Origin: Cristatella mucedo
Lineage: Eukaryota > Bryozoa > Phylactolaemata > Cristatellidae
Direction: 5' to 3'
Length of the DNA stretch: 64,000 bases
NCBI GenBank assembly: GCA_009760855.2
Contig: WPIO01000007.1
Span: forward strand, 7,949,001 to 8,013,000
Shown: positions 50,620 to 62,857 of the stretch, in pieces
Layout: each line of letters opens with the position of its first letter
Position numbering within the stretch: the stretch's first letter is position 1
Notes under the pieces: model-generated
What the model was told of the DNA's origin: nothing
Database searches by the model: none
Seen by the model: only the letters and a program-made list of their open reading frames with translations
Program-made: the position numbers and the translations under genes

Positions 50620-50717
50620 TACGTGCTTCCTTTTCAGCAATTGTAAAGCGCCTAGAAAGGGATTTAGTTCTCTAAGGGCGCTTTATCAAGTGTATTATTA
50701 TTATTGTTATTATCATT
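50620..50717 (+). mobile_element. L2-like LINE 3' tail (plus), right half of an inverted pair
   Basis: TTTTCAGCAATTGTAAAGCGCCTAGAAAGGGATTTAGTTCTCTAAGGGCGCTTTATCAAGTGTATTATTATTATTG. With 50337-50590 it makes a 380-bp unit flanked by inverted ATT-tailed ends. Confidence 0.85.
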
Positions 50718-50824
50718 AGTGAGTATATCTGCAAGGCTTCTTAGCCAATTCCAGAGGTTCGGCCATGTGTCTCCTTTGATAAAGGAGCTTCGACGCCTCC
50801 CGTTTGATCGACGGATAAATAAAT

Positions 50825-50982
50825 GAAAATATAATTCATCTGTATAGCGCCCTAAGAGAACGTAATCTTCATTTAGGCGCCCCACACATGCCACTGGGCT
50901 CGAGCCCACGACCTCGGACATAAAATACATTCGCCTTGACCTTGGTCGAGAGAGAACCTTAGCCACTGGGCCAAACTCGTGC
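50825..50982 (-). mobile_element. tRNA-derived SINE, family A (minus)
   Basis: ATATAATTCATCTGTATAGCGCCCTAAGAGAACGTAATC...GGCTCGAGCCCACGACCTCGG...CCTTAGCCACTGGGCCAAACTCG reads as family A on the reverse strand. Confidence 0.8.
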
Positions 50983-50994
50983 CGATACCGGATA

Positions 50995-51478
50995 AAGTTG
51001 CACGCTAATCCGTAAGGCCCGCGATGGCTTGGCTCGTTCATAACTAGCTGAACGGATGTGCCAGTTTCGGCTTCCTCATGCTCTCAGGTTCTCTATGCAC
51101 AATAAAATAGCTTCTTCGTTCCTACGCCAAAGACCGTTGGCGACAGAAGCTTTTGCTCTGCAGGTCCGAGACTGATTAACTTACTTCTACAATTCTTACG
51201 CAACGGCATCGACTCTCCTACTGCCGACTGTGGTGAATCTTTTTCTGCCATCCTGATCTGCTACTTTCATGCTAATCACTTCTCTGACTGCTCTCCTGAC
51301 TAAGCCATGCTTGTCACTTCCTCTTTGTTTCGTGAGATGAAGTCGGTTGGCTAGCGCATGCGTACCGGAAGCCGCTTAGGCTTTGAATGTACTACACGAA
51401 ACTTTCCAGCATTGCACCCACTTAGTCTTTGTGGCTTTCTGGAATAACAGACGGAGATACATTACATTACAATGCAAG
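50995..51478 (+). mobile_element. L2-like LINE 3' fragment (second subfamily)
   Basis: It runs from the C-terminal coding remnant (GATGGCTTGGCTCG..., CAGTTTCGGCTTCCTCATGC) through GCTTTTGCTCTGCAGGTCC. It ends in the 3' UTR GACGGAGATACATTACATTAC, as in the 27.8-29.0 kb copy. Confidence 0.75.
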
Positions 51479-53392
51479 CATGGCGTATCCACTTCGATGC
51501 ATGCACTGTGATGCATACACGATCCAGACATATATTCGCATCCAGGTGTATAGGTATGGCGTATGCTCATGCTTGATTGCGCTGGCGAACCTACCGCAGC
51601 TAACCACGATTACAAGAGCGAACTTCGCATTTAAAAGCATTGGCTTCAACATCCATAATATAAGAAAAGATGAGGAGAAAAATGTGAGAGAGAAATCAGA
51701 GAGTTGCTGAAAGACAACTGTGTGACTGTGGGCATATTGACTAGATTAGTTTAGTTAGTAAGTATCGGGAAATTAATCTGATGAGAGACCCATGAAACGG
51801 AATCTTTCGGCAGCCATGTTATATAACGGAGATTAGCAGTCTCACGAAAAGAAAGAGCCCTTTCAGGTGAATCCGCAGGCAGTAGCGAGCAGCAGATTAC
51901 TTCACACGTCCAGTTGAAGTCATTGTAAGATGATCTGGCGGCCGGGCTTCGCTCGCCGCCAGAGCATGGCGACGCGGCACAAGCACGCGAGGGTGCAAAC
52001 ACCTTGGGCAGACCCAAGCAAGCGGGAAATTCGTGGGAGCAAAGCATTCGATCGCCCGCAACCTTGCGTATTGCCGACGAATCTCAGTGGATGTTGCTAA
52101 ATGCAAGGAGGCATCGGCGTGTCCATAGACAACCAATGCTGCACTACATACTGCAGCAAGTCGCGAAAGAGCCATTCCTCAGCATCTGGGCATTAGTGAC
52201 ATTCGTACTTTCCTCAAAATCCGCTTGTCTTCGCAGAGTGGGGTTTTAAATTTTTAACGGGCGCTCATTGATGCGCGCATGCCGCCCCGCTTCATAATAA
52301 ATAGGCGAAAGCGAGGCCTTACGGATTACTAGAAGACCACGAGGACACCGGTGCACCTCGAAAGGACTGCAGCTTCGTGTCGCAAAAATTTGCTACCACA
52401 TCGCGAAGAAAGCGTCCCGAGTTTTCTAGGATTAAATCACCAAACAACATAATAAAAACGAAGACAGTTAAAAGTTGCCATAAATGCTTATTAAGACCTA
52501 GCGCCTCTGCTGCAGGCATTGCGTGTGTCTTGACCCCATCTGGGAAAGGGATCTAGCTAGTGCATTTCGCACCCAAATATGTAACCTACGCTAACGTGTG
52601 GTAAAACCCGAGGCCAGTGAAATTACAGCCGGTGCTAATCGGTCACGGGTTTTGCAATACCATGAGCGATACAGTTATGCAATACCCAGAGTTATTGATC
52701 GTGCGTTTTGAGTAGTAGAAGCTGCGTACCTCGTAATCTTGTATTTCACATTTTCCAACTATATAATAGCTTAGATAGCCTGCGAGTTGACTCTGATGAG
52801 AGAGGAACGCCGACCAGGGAAATTGATCTCGTTCCTGTGCTTGTTTTGTCTCGCACATTGTCGTCAGACCGCTGACGGCGGGAGTTGAATGGTGTTGGAT
52901 ATTTTGTACATGTAGCATTGCTAGCCGACGAGCAACACCACCAGTTTATTCCTCCTCCTACACGCGGAGCAGGGCGAAGCACGACTCTCCTCGCCCCTCT
53001 CGCCCACCGGAGTCCCCGACTCCCTTGTCATAACAATCACTAATAGCACGTCCCGGCTGCTTACCACATCGAGTGTCGCAGCCCACTCGTGCAGCGATCA
53101 GGGGCAGTGTCATCAATTAAATGAAACCAATTACTTGATTCGACTATCGCTTAGATACCTGCTCGGATGAGTTCGTCGTCGTGTAGATGCACGCTCTAGT
53201 TGCTGGATCCGCTTCCTCGTGTTTTGTTCGAAGTGCATCGAGGCGCTCGCTCTACCGGCACTAAGTCTGTCTCGCGGCTGTGAGGTCTAACATCGGAGCT
53301 CACTTAGTGTTCGCGAGAAAGGCCCAGCCTGGAGCCAGTCGCTGCTGTGCGTAATCGCAGTAGCAGGAGCCCAATGGCGGTTCGTCAACCGC
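51479..53392. other. Intergenic, nothing recognised
   Basis: No LINE, SINE or gene signal that I could support. Confidence 0.5.
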
Positions 53393-53508
53393 GAGGAGGA
53401 GGAGAGGAGGAGGAGAAGGAGGAGGAGAAGGAGGAGGAGAAGGAGGAGGAGAAGGAGGAGGAGGAAGAGGAAGAGGAGGGAGGAAGAGGAGGAGGAGGAG
53501 GAGCCTCG
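53393..53508. repeat. Purine-rich (GGA)n / (GGAGAA)n tract
   Basis: GGAGGA and GAAGGA repeats give a 115-bp purine-only strand. The Glu/Lys-rich ORF here is a repeat translation. Confidence 0.95.
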
Positions 53509-53792
53509 ACGCGACCGGAAGCCCGAAAAGGCAGCAGATAGTCTAAAAAAGATCCAGACTCTGCCGTAGTACCTGGGAATTCGTTGTCTGAAGGGCCCGA
53601 CACCTTTATCTACGATAACGTATTCGAAAATTTTCAGAAATGACTGCCCGACACATTTTCATGTCTTCCCAGTTGAGCAAGCAGAGAGCCGAAGTGATTC
53701 ATCCAAGGATGCGCATCTTTATTACACGAACCAGCAAAATGCGCGAGAAAACCCTGAGCGTAGGCTCCAGGCCATGTGTAAAAAATTAACAA

Positions 53793-53925
53793 AAAACTAT
53801 AATTCTTTTGTAACCGCCGTAGGAGAGCTTAATCTCTCTCCGAACGGTTTACCCGCAGGGCTCGAGTCCACGACTTTGGACATTGATGGCGAGCGCCTTA
53901 TCCGTGGGCCCAGCAAAGGCGTGAA
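53793..53925 (-). mobile_element. tRNA-derived SINE, family A (minus)
   Basis: CTATAATTCTTTTGTAACCGCCGTAGGAGAGCTTAATCTC...GGGCTCGAGTCCACGACTTTGG...GCGCCTTATCCGTGGGCCCAGC is a diverged family A copy on the reverse strand. Confidence 0.72.
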
Positions 53926-54069
53926 TGAGTAAGTTCAAGAGGGGCCCGACCTGGTCTTTCTAGAAGCAGCCAATCACAGCAAGACGGGGGTGTGTGTCGG
54001 GCGACTGCGGGCTGGACCCGCTCCCCGCCCCGTTCGCCCGCGTTCCTGGGCTAAAGAGCTCTTAAAATC

Positions 54070-54855
54070 ACCACGATCAACCATCTCCTCAACCGCTCCC
54101 AGATTGGCTCCTCACCCGATGATCCTTGTGATGATCTAGCTGATCGCTACTCTCGATTCTTTGTGCAGAAGATAGACAAGATCAGGGAGCCCATCCCCGC
54201 GATGAGAACACCCCCCCCCCGAGAATGCTGCTCCCCGATTTCTGGCTGCACCTCAATGTCTGCATTTAAGCAGGTCACTGGTGATGTAGTCATAAAGTTC
54301 GTATCTCAATCAAAGAAGACAACAAGTCCTCTGGACCCTATTCCCACTGTCCTGCTGCTACGTTGCATTGATCTGCTGCTGCCATGCATAACTAACATCA
54401 TTAATATGTCATTAGCCTCAGGTCATGTCCCAGCACCTTTCAAAAAAGCAGTAGTCAGGCCACTTCTCAAGAAAGTGACACTAGACCAAGAGAACTTGAG
54501 CAACTACCGCCCAGTCTCCCTTCTACCATTCCTATCAAAAACACTGAAACGGGTCGTGGCGGACCAGCTGAACTCATATTTTGAAACTTTAAACCTTGCT
54601 AGTAAGCACTCGGCTGGCTTCAGAGCTAATCACTCGACAGAGTCAGCACTGCTTCGGCTGTACAACGACCTACTTAGGAATGCAGACATGGGTAGAGTGT
54701 CTCTGCTTGTTTTGCTCGATCTTTCGGCAGCTTTTGATACCATCGATCACAAAGTTCTTCCAGAGCGCCTCTCATCTCGCCTGGGCATCACTGGCACTGC
54801 TCTGCAGTGTTTCAGGTCCTACCTCAGTGGGAGACTCCAGAGTATTGAGCTGCAT
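54070..54855 (+). mobile_element. Partial L2-like LINE reverse transcriptase, same family as the 9.4-12.4 kb copy
   Basis: The ORF carries the linker and N-terminal half of the reverse transcriptase, nearly identical to the minus-strand copy: FKKAVVRPLLKKVTLDQENL, NYRPVSLLPFLSKTLKRVV, LLVLLDLSAAFDTIDHKV and GRLQSIE. It stops abruptly before the GVPQGS and YADD motifs. The sequence then becomes unrelated near 54855. It is truncated at both ends, and a (C)8 run at about 54210 sits in the linker. Confidence 0.9.
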
Positions 54856-55832
54856 CGGTTAAGGAGCTGATTTTAAGACCTAAATATCCTGACAACTCCA
54901 CGAACGAACGGCACGGGGAGGTGTTAAACCTCCGACAAGACATCGAATGCTTAGCGACGCGCCATAGGCGCACCGCCGAACACGCCAGTTTGCCGCCCTT
55001 ATTTAGCCAATATCCTGGCAAACGCTTCACCGACGGAATCTAGACTAGTACGCCTTTTGCCCCCCCCCCTCAAGGAGGCCTACTCGGAAGCCGCACGGCC
55101 GAGGCATGCAACCTAGCACACCAGTATGTGCCCCCGACCCCCGTTGCAAGCAGCTTCCTTCCTTTGGAGTCCGCTAGAACAGGGTGCGTATGAGGCTCGC
55201 ACCTATGAACGCATCTTTGGCGGCCCCTCCGCACCTGCTGGCCCGCTGTCCGGTCCGCTCCAACATCACGCACGTGAGAAGTGTCCACTTATTTCTCAAG
55301 TACTCGCAGCCCCAGATCCACGATTCGGATTTCAAGGGCTATCTCGACGACTCCGACGTACGACTGGCGGTAGTTGGTACGGTAATAAGAACATCAGCTG
55401 GGGCGTTGCACGTACACGCAAGCTCGATACCGCGAGTTGGGCCCGAGCTCGAGCTAAGTTTCTTTCAACTTCGGTAAATATCTGTATAAGACAGGCATGA
55501 AACTCCTCATCTCTCCTAGTTCAGTTTTCTTGACTTAGAATGAGAAAAACATCCGAACGCCAGTCCGCAGCTCCCACCGCTAATTGAAGTACCTTCCGTG
55601 TAATAATCGTTTGCCGGGTTCCTATCGAGCGGGGAAAAGACTTTTCTAGATCATTTCTCCCCGTGAGAATAGCCTGTGGCTACACAGCGGCGATGTAAAA
55701 GCCAAGAAAAGTCAATAGACGGACGAGAGACCAGTCACGAGCGGGGAGCGAGCGCGACACAGTCAAGGCCATCGAACGGTGTAGGGGGTGAGGCGATTAT
55801 GGACTCGCTACATCATCAGATGCGGCTTCGGA
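54856..55832. other. Upstream region of the COMMD4-like gene
   Basis: It may hold the promoter or a first exon. GC-rich frames at 55070-55480 show no known motif. Confidence 0.45.
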
Positions 55833-58800
55833 ATGGACCTTAGCCGAAGTTGTCGGGATGGCCTGTTAGTTGCCGGAAATCCGTCGCTGATTAAAGACAG
55901 CGCGTATAAAAAAATAGTAAGAAACGTTCTAAGCTCATTGAAAGGAGAGAATGCACCGGATACTTTTACAGGTAATGCATAGGTGCTTGCTGTAGACCAG
56001 TACGCCGCGGACACGCCTCTAGGCGGCTTCGCGTCGGTTTTTTACGGATAATTCCTTAGCGTACTCGATGCTCGTGCAATCTAGTAGACAAGCTCCGTTA
56101 TTTGAGTTTTCTGGTCTATATATTTTGATAGTTTTACTAGGGTAATGAGAACGTAGACCAGTGGTCACGATCATCACTGTGTTCGGGTCTTTTGCATGTC
56201 CGATCTCATCAGTTCGCTGCATGCTCCCTTGATCAATTTCTTGCTGTGGACCTCAAAGTACTGGATTGAGCTTGGTGCCAAGACGTTGCACTCTCTACGT
56301 GTCTGTTAGTTGCTTGATTTCTTCGTCTTGCTGGTCCTGCGTATGCTCGTCACTCAGGTCTTCCTCATTTTGGACCTGTGAACAATCCTCATGCCGTTCT
56401 ATTATTATTTAGAAGTTATATTGCGGCCGCCTAGATTTGACTTTTCTACTCTAAACTTTCGCATTGGTAAGAAAATGCAGTTACAGTTTATCTCTATGTT
56501 CGGAACAAGTGTTTGGTATGCATCGCTGCTGTAAAGAATACTCGCGCCTTCCAAGCGCGGTTGCACACACAAAAATCAAAGCGAAACGAATCTAACTTCC
56601 TCGCAAAGGTAGATGGAAGAGATGGAGGCAGTTTTCAAGTTTTTAGCCCTGTCATGCATGAAAGCCTAAAGCTTTTTCGGTAGTGCAAGTTCGCTGGCGT
56701 CTGCCCAACCTGTGTCGCCTACGAGCTATAGTTGGCAGCCATGCAAGTATCTAAACTGGAATTAAATCCAAATCAGCCACAACTATATCTCCTTTCAGGC
56801 GTTTTTACTATTATTTTACCAGTTCGCCTTTGTTCACTAGGTTTTGGTTATGCTGCAAAACGTTCTCCTGACCTCATCATTGCCAGCTAGATCACTCTAA
56901 AAATCGCCGCTGTCAATCAGCCTTGCCTCACTGTTGCAAGAAGACAATTCAGCCTGCCTCTGTTATCATATTCGAATACTACGATTTAGTAATGCTGCTG
57001 GACCGGCCGCCGGACTAGAGGGCCACCACGGCTCTATTGAAAATACAGCACATTGGCCATGCTTCAATGACGAAACTTGCTGGTGCAACAGGTGGACATG
57101 GAACACCGGTGTTAGCTGTTCTCTTTCCATCTCACCATCACGATTTGTTAATTTAGTATCACTCCAGTGATGTCTGCCCGTAATCTAGGCATACTATTTT
57201 AAAACGACTTGTCATTGGGTGAGCACATTTCTTCCTCAGTTAAGTCAAGCTACTTTCAGCTAAGTAACACAAAATCAGAGTTTCTGTAGACAAGAGTACG
57301 ACCTCCAGACTAGTTCGCTCGTTTGTGTGTGTCACAGAAGCCTGTAGACTACTGTGATTTCCTTTATTCTGGACTCAACTCCAGTGCCCCTAATCGTCTG
57401 CAACTGGTGCTAAACTCCAAAGGTCGTCTGGTCTGTCGTCAACAGCATAGCTACCAAAGCATACAACTTCGGTCTTGTGTTCACAGGTTTCTTATTAACC
57501 ATCGAATCGATATCAAGATCCTCTTTGTGACCTACAGGTCGCTAAACTTGCTTACACCAACCTACCTATCCGACCACATTGTTCTGGCATTGTGCTCTGG
57601 CACATCAAGTCATCTCACCACCCTTTTCACTAAATTAGAATCGTTTGGTGATCGGGGATTCAGTTCTTAAACACCGAAAGTCTGGAACTCACTTACAGCA
57701 ACGGGCCATGCATTATTTAAGTCTCGGCTAAAGATGCATCTGATCCAATCAGCGGCGCCTTCGTCCCGGTGAACTTGTCTTTTTTGTGCCTGTGTGCTTT
57801 GCATGCTTACCTGTCCATACATGTTTCGATGCATGTTATTTGCAAGAGGGCCTACTAACCGGTCGCCCCGAGTGTCGTCTATTGTGGGTTAGCATGCTGG
57901 CCTAAGTATGAAACTTGCTTGCTTTTGCATGCTTGTCTAACTCATACCGTGCATGTCATGAACCGCTGGTTATTGAATCTCTTGCAGTGAGTACAACGCC
58001 TGCATAGAGATTAAGTTCTAATAGAGTGGTATTGAAACAACATATTATTTTTATTATTTATTATTCTTAAGCCTGCCAGCAACCTACCAGGAATTACTGT
58101 AGCTGCCAAGAGACACTGCCGAAATTTGGGGGGGGGGGGTTGAGCTTCGAGAGGCACAATGGCTGCTTGGTTAGCCTCACGTGGTTCTCATCAAACCGAT
58201 AAAGAACGAAAGGTGCGTACGGAAGCCGCACGAAATGCCTCGTTAGCATCCACCTATGCCTTTTGGCCCTATTTGGAAACAAACCGTGACACTTTCGATT
58301 GTGCTCTCCGAAAAATGGCCGATAAGATAGGCTTTTTGGCCCCCTAGATTTTAAACAGTGGTTAAACTCTATTTAAGGAAAAATCTGAATGTCCACGGTA
58401 AAAGAGCTTCATCTGGAAGCTGTTGACAACGTCGTCTATAAAGAGACACATGCTATTGGTAGAGCCTAAAGCTGCGAGTAGCTGCATCCTTTGCAGGCTT
58501 AAGTAAACTCATCTAAAAATCAGTAGTAGAGTAAATTGGCGAGTCCCCCCCCCCCAGTCGGTCGCCGGCCGGCTGCCTTCTGGCACCGACGTCTATTACC
58601 CAGCTAACACCTCATGAGGTGGGGATAGTGTAGAAAAGGCCAACGTTCGTGGCTCCAGATCTGGGACTTTGTGGGTGCACACATCAGCAGCAGCAGGAGT
58701 GGTCACGGAACGGCAGCAGCCACCGCCAGCTTTATTTGTGGTGATACCAACACTAAGCCCTTCTCCGCCGTAGGGAGGCCCACCAAGGATAGCAACCAGG

Positions 58801-61800
58801 GCTTATGAGAAAGGCTTAGCTTGTGTATCGCCAGAAATATGGGCATCTAGGAGCACTGCTTGACTGGGAGCCTGTGCAGGTCGGCTAGAAGTTTTGTGAT
58901 GTGGCAGCTTTGACACTCACGACAGACAAGCCTGGCTGCAGAGTTTTGTACCAACTGTAAGTACCTGATTGGACATGTCGGTAGACCTGCAAGCTGTGAG
59001 TTATAGAAGTCAAGACAGGATGTCACAGATGCATCGACCGATTTAGTAGATGTAGTAGCCCTGTCTAAGCCCGAATTTTAGCAATGTTATATAGCTGAAT
59101 AAAAGTGGAAGTCTGTTTTGTTCTTTTCGAAATCGTCAACTTGATGGTGCTAGTGTTATATACTAGCTGATTCAACAGCTTCTTTTGTATAGCAACAGAA
59201 GAGCCTTGATAGCTATCACAACCACTTGTAGTGGCAATTAAGGATTGCCCACCGCAGGATTCGAACTCACGACCTCGGTCCCGAGGTCGTGAAAAGCAGC
59301 CGCCTTACCTAGTGTGCCATTACGGCTCACCAAGTGTTCTTCACGGACCGCCAGACCGGGACAAACCTCGAACGTTAGCCTCTTTTACACAGTCTCCCCC
59401 CCCCCCAGCGATGTGGTGTTAGCATGGTAGGAATGTTGGTACCGGGCGACGCCCGGCGGCTTGGTTAGACCAGGGGGATGGGCAACTACCGTTCACCAAA
59501 CTTGAGAAATTTGTGTCTTTGGATGTGATGCGACCCACGTGTGGTCTGGGCCTAGATGTACCCCAGATGTACCCCAGAGAAGCTCAATGGGTCAGAAGAT
59601 TGGCCATTGTCCATTCCATTAGCATAATGGCCTTAAACCAAAGTCAAAAATGGGGGGAAGTAAGATCGAACATGCTTAGCTATGTGCCTAGCATTGTTGT
59701 CCTGTTGGAAAATTTAAATTACCTCCGACGTACTTCAGCATTTTAGGGCAGCTGTAAATGAGAGTCTTGCTTCATGATGCCAGGTATTTGCTAGCAAAGC
59801 AGCAGCTTCCCATCGTGACACCTTTGCAGCAACATTACATCGTTTACTGAAGGCAGTTATCATCGAACCCCCCCCCACACATTGTAGCAACAATGCACGT
59901 GCTGCCTGCTTTTGAAATTACGACAATTCGCGAATTTTCTGCTGTCTGTTTGACTTTGCTCAAGTCTTTGTGGTAGCGCGAGTTTGAGAAATGGGAATGG
60001 CCGGGCTCTGTTATTTTTGCACTATGGCGCACGAGTAAGTGCCTCCAAAAACTGGGGATGTTTTTGTTGTTTTCAAGGTGCTATGCTATGCAGTGGGGAA
60101 ATTTGCCATTTTTAAACGAATTTAGAGGATCGAAGATGCATTCTCGTGATATTTTTCTTCTGTATAAACGGGTTTATGTAAAACGCCACTGCGAAAGGCA
60201 CTATGTTCATAGGGTGCATTCGTTCTTTATGCTTCGCTTTAACGGTTCACTGTAGAATGCCTACTGCTCATCATAAGGAACAGGTCCCAAATGCATTTGC
60301 CCTCAAGCGCATGTAAGTATATGGGTACCTATCTGTATGAGGAACAGAGAGAAAATTGAAATAGGACTTGCCGATGCCAAGACAGGAGATTGTATGCAAA
60401 CTAGCTTAATTCCTTGCAAGCTACTATCTCAAATCTTACCTGACTGTTGTTAAATTATGGACCACAGTTGGGCTGTGTGGCCGACGTAAGGCAACGTGCA
60501 GTATGCAACTTACGTGCTACTATTTGTAGATGCCGATGTCGTCAACTCGGACCATGGCAGCATCAAGGCCGCTTATGCAGCGCTGGCTATTCTGGCTGCC
60601 GAAGGAACCAAGCACGATGCTGACGCAGAGAGCCTGAGGTCAGCCTGTGAGCCGCTATGCTGCTGCTGCTGCTGGCGACTTTGTGCTCCTCGTGCTATCA
60701 TCTGATGTGCAATGCCCCACTTTTGGTGTGTTCTTTTCATCTATTTCATGCGGTCCTCCTTGCGTCCCCTTCATTACGTCCTACCCTTTTTTCGGATGAG
60801 CGTGGACTGGCACGGGTGTGAGTTTATTAGGTCTAGCCAAATTTACCTACCACGTGGGGGATATTAGAAAGACTGCAGGAGCTGCGATGGCTTCCCGACA
60901 GCTGATCAAACCAAAATGCTTGCTCTGGCTTACGAGGGCTGTCACAGCTTTGATCTTTTTGCTTGCTCTCGGGGCCATCAGGATTTACGAAGGTCGGCAA
61001 AATGGACTGTGTTAGACTGTGCAGCTTGCAGTTAGATTGGATCGTCAGAGAACTAGCAGTGGCTACATCGTCTTCAGTTGCTTGTGGTTTGAGAAGATTA
61101 GTTACTTCCTTACTTCTATATCAATAGGAAGTTTACTGGGGGGGTCTTGTTTGTTTTTTTGTTGTTTTAATTTGCCTTGTTTCCCAGCTGGTCATCCGTG
61201 ACATTGTGCCTCACTGTATCTGGAAATGAACAGCCCTTAATGTTCTGTAACAAGCAAAGTTTTTGTACTAAAAAGGGCATTCTGGCAAAGTACCAAATGA
61301 AGACTTTGTGCTAATGGTCTACTTAAGAGAGCAGGCAACGAAGGGTTACAGTCGCTCGACCAGTAAGTAATAAGGCCTTGTCATCTCGATCGCATGGTTT
61401 GGTTCACTGCATTTTTGAGCTGCTGGGTGCAGTCAGCCGACAACATTGTGCCAGCTCTGTGTTTTCAAGCTGATAGTGGCAAGTTTCACGTAAGACTTAC
61501 AGCGATTGTATACAATGATGGTTAAGGGAAGTTTGCTCCATCTGCTAAGTGCTTTAAGTGAATAGTCGTGTTTGGAGTGGCGATTTGGCCGCTGGAATGT
61601 GCAGGTTGCTTGTAGTTGCCCCGCATACACCAAATTTGCCTAGTTTTGCTCATTCGCCTTAGGATTGGTGCAATCGGTGGCATTGAGGCTTTTGCTGTCA
61701 ATAGAGTGACTTCTAAGCCTATTTGGCTTACTTCGATTCCCCGAAACCAAATGCTCAAGGCCTTGACCTTGCACCGATGGGGACATTTTGACTCCCACGC

Positions 61801-62857
61801 CAACCATTACCTTTGTCTGGGACGTGAGGGCTGCTGACTTTGATGCAAAGAAATACCCACCAGACAGAAATACTTGTCTGTGCTTGGCAGCAGGGACGAT
61901 GCATTGTTGCTCAAATAAACCCAGTACCGAATTCCATTACGTGTTACTTTATGCCTGAAGCCTTGACATGTCGAAGAGTAAGCATCTCAACTGCTAAATA
62001 GAAAAGCGCATAATTTCAGCACGCCTAAGCGCGCACAGGATAATTCATACGGACAGCTTCAATGCTTTGAGGACCGGCTGGGTTTTTAGCTTTTTTTTCA
62101 AACGTCAAGCCAGGGGAAATTGCAACCTCAGTCGGGAATGAGCTCCGGGTTTTAGGAGCATGCGAACTAAAGCCACTGAAGGTCTCCAAGGCGAGCTACT
62201 ACCTACTTGGCAGAGCCAGCAAAAGCAGGGCGACTTGCTTTGATTACCACTGCTCCTTCCTAGGTCTAAGTGTAGCAAGACGTGGGATGTGGCCACACGT
62301 TTGCCTTTTTAATGCCGTATTCAGGAATCCCATTATTCAATCGAGGGAAGGCCTCGGTGGGTATTTATTACGGTAGCTATTTCCTCTTGTCGCTGCTGGC
62401 TGGCTGTCGAGGGGGCTGCACACGAGCCAGTAAGCTCTTCCGCCATAGCTCGGCACGCGGCACCGGGCACTCGCCACTGCTTCGTCTCTCACTCACCGCC
62501 TTCCTGTCGCCTGCCAGCATCTGTGGCACTCTTATCGGTCGGCCGGCCGGCGTGCCGGCTTTCTGCATCCGCCCGTGCTCTGCAGCTGCTCTGGTGCACG
62601 CCTCGAGCCTGAGCGGCTCGAGGCGTGCGCAGCATCACGCGCCCATTGGACGGTTTTATCTCGGTTGCAGCTCCTGCTTGGAGGAAGCGCGCTTTGCGCC
62701 CGACCGGACTGATCATTTCTTGAAAGCCTTCCAGGTAATGGAGTTCCCGGCGCTGCTCAGCTGTCGAGTCCAGTGAGCAGTCTGGCACGCTGACCCTGTC
62801 TATCATCGCGTTTCCCTTTCAGACTGAGAAGCTACAGTTGCAAGCCTTGTTGGGCAG
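55833..62857 (+). CDS. COMMD4: COMMD4-like COMM-domain protein, first four exons (3' end outside window)
   Basis: COMMD proteins are subunits of the Commander/CCC endosomal recycling complex. Exons by eye: 55833(start uncertain)-55971, 60530-60638, 62671-62734 and 62823-62857. Phases fit across every junction (1, then 2, then 0, then open with 2). Exon 1 ends IVRNVLSSLKGENAPDTFT. The next exon gives DADVVNSDHGSIKAAYAAL, then KHDADAESL. The splice completes ESLSSCLEEARFAPDRTDHF, and the last visible exon reads TEKLQLQALLG. The order and spacing (S-D-GS-KA, KH-D-ESLSS, then P-(6)-L-KAF) follow the helical N-terminal part of COMMD4 as I recall it. The COMM domain itself should lie beyond the window. 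Exon 1 may instead begin at an acceptor (AG at 55818-55819) and be preceded by another exon. Confidence 0.75.
57323..58065 (+). mobile_element. L2-like LINE C-terminal fragment and 3' end (third subfamily)
   Basis: Plus-strand frame: DYCDFLYSGLNSSAPNRLQL, LLTPTYLSDHIVL, LESFGDRGFSS, then after a stop PKVWNSLTATG-like sequence. These are L2/CR1 C-terminal motifs. The 3' UTR has AGAGATTAAGTTCTAATAGAG and ends in TATTATTTTTATTATTTATTATT. It lies in the first intron of the COMMD4-like gene. Confidence 0.75.
58790..59115 (-). mobile_element. L2-like LINE fragment (minus), C-terminal coding region
   Basis: ACAGACAAGCCTGGCTGCAGAGTTTTGTACC and the following TAAGCCCGAATTTTAGCAATGTTATATAGCTGAA closely match 9650-9830 of the nearly full-length copy. 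Coding remnant on the minus strand, no long open frame. Confidence 0.7.
59160..59333 (-). mobile_element. tRNA-derived SINE, family B (minus)
   Basis: CTAGCTGATTCAACAGCTTC, AGAGCCTTGATAGCTATCAC, GGATTCGAACTC, CACGACCTCGGTCCCGAGGTCGTG and CCTAGTGTGCCATTACGGCTCACC. It has the same perfect palindrome as the 25.9 kb copy. Confidence 0.83.
62000..62270 (-). mobile_element. L2-like LINE 3' fragment (minus)
   Basis: CAGTCGGGAATGAGCTCCGGGTTTTAGGAGCATGCGAACTAAAGCC resembles 19100-19165 (PKAWNSL-type coding remnant on the opposite strand). Degraded. It lies in the intron before the third COMMD4-like exon. Confidence 0.5.
62596..62628. repeat. Perfect GC-rich hairpin: 14-bp stem, 5-nt loop
   Basis: GCACGCCTCGAGCC, TGAGC, GGCTCGAGGCGTGC. 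It lies 43 bp before the COMMD4-like exon at 62671, within its intron. Confidence 0.97.

Larger units (their letters stand above)
55972..60529 (+). other. First visible COMMD4-like intron
   Basis: 4.6 kb with LINE fragments (57323-58065, 58790-59115), a family B SINE (59160-59333) and runs of C or G at 58130, 58546, 59396 and 59869. The remainder shows nothing. Confidence 0.65.
60639..62670 (+). other. Second visible COMMD4-like intron
   Basis: It holds a LINE fragment (62000-62270) and the GC-rich hairpin at 62596. Nothing recognised in 60640-62000. Confidence 0.65.

Noticed and set aside
53347-53541. Glu-rich ORF
   Set aside because: Translation of the (GGA)n purine tract.
55819-55867. 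Alternative frame DAASEWTLAEVVGMA as the start of the COMMD4-like protein
   Set aside because: It hits a stop after 16 codons and is out of frame with IVRNVLSSLKG. The frame used instead stays open to a phase-matched donor.
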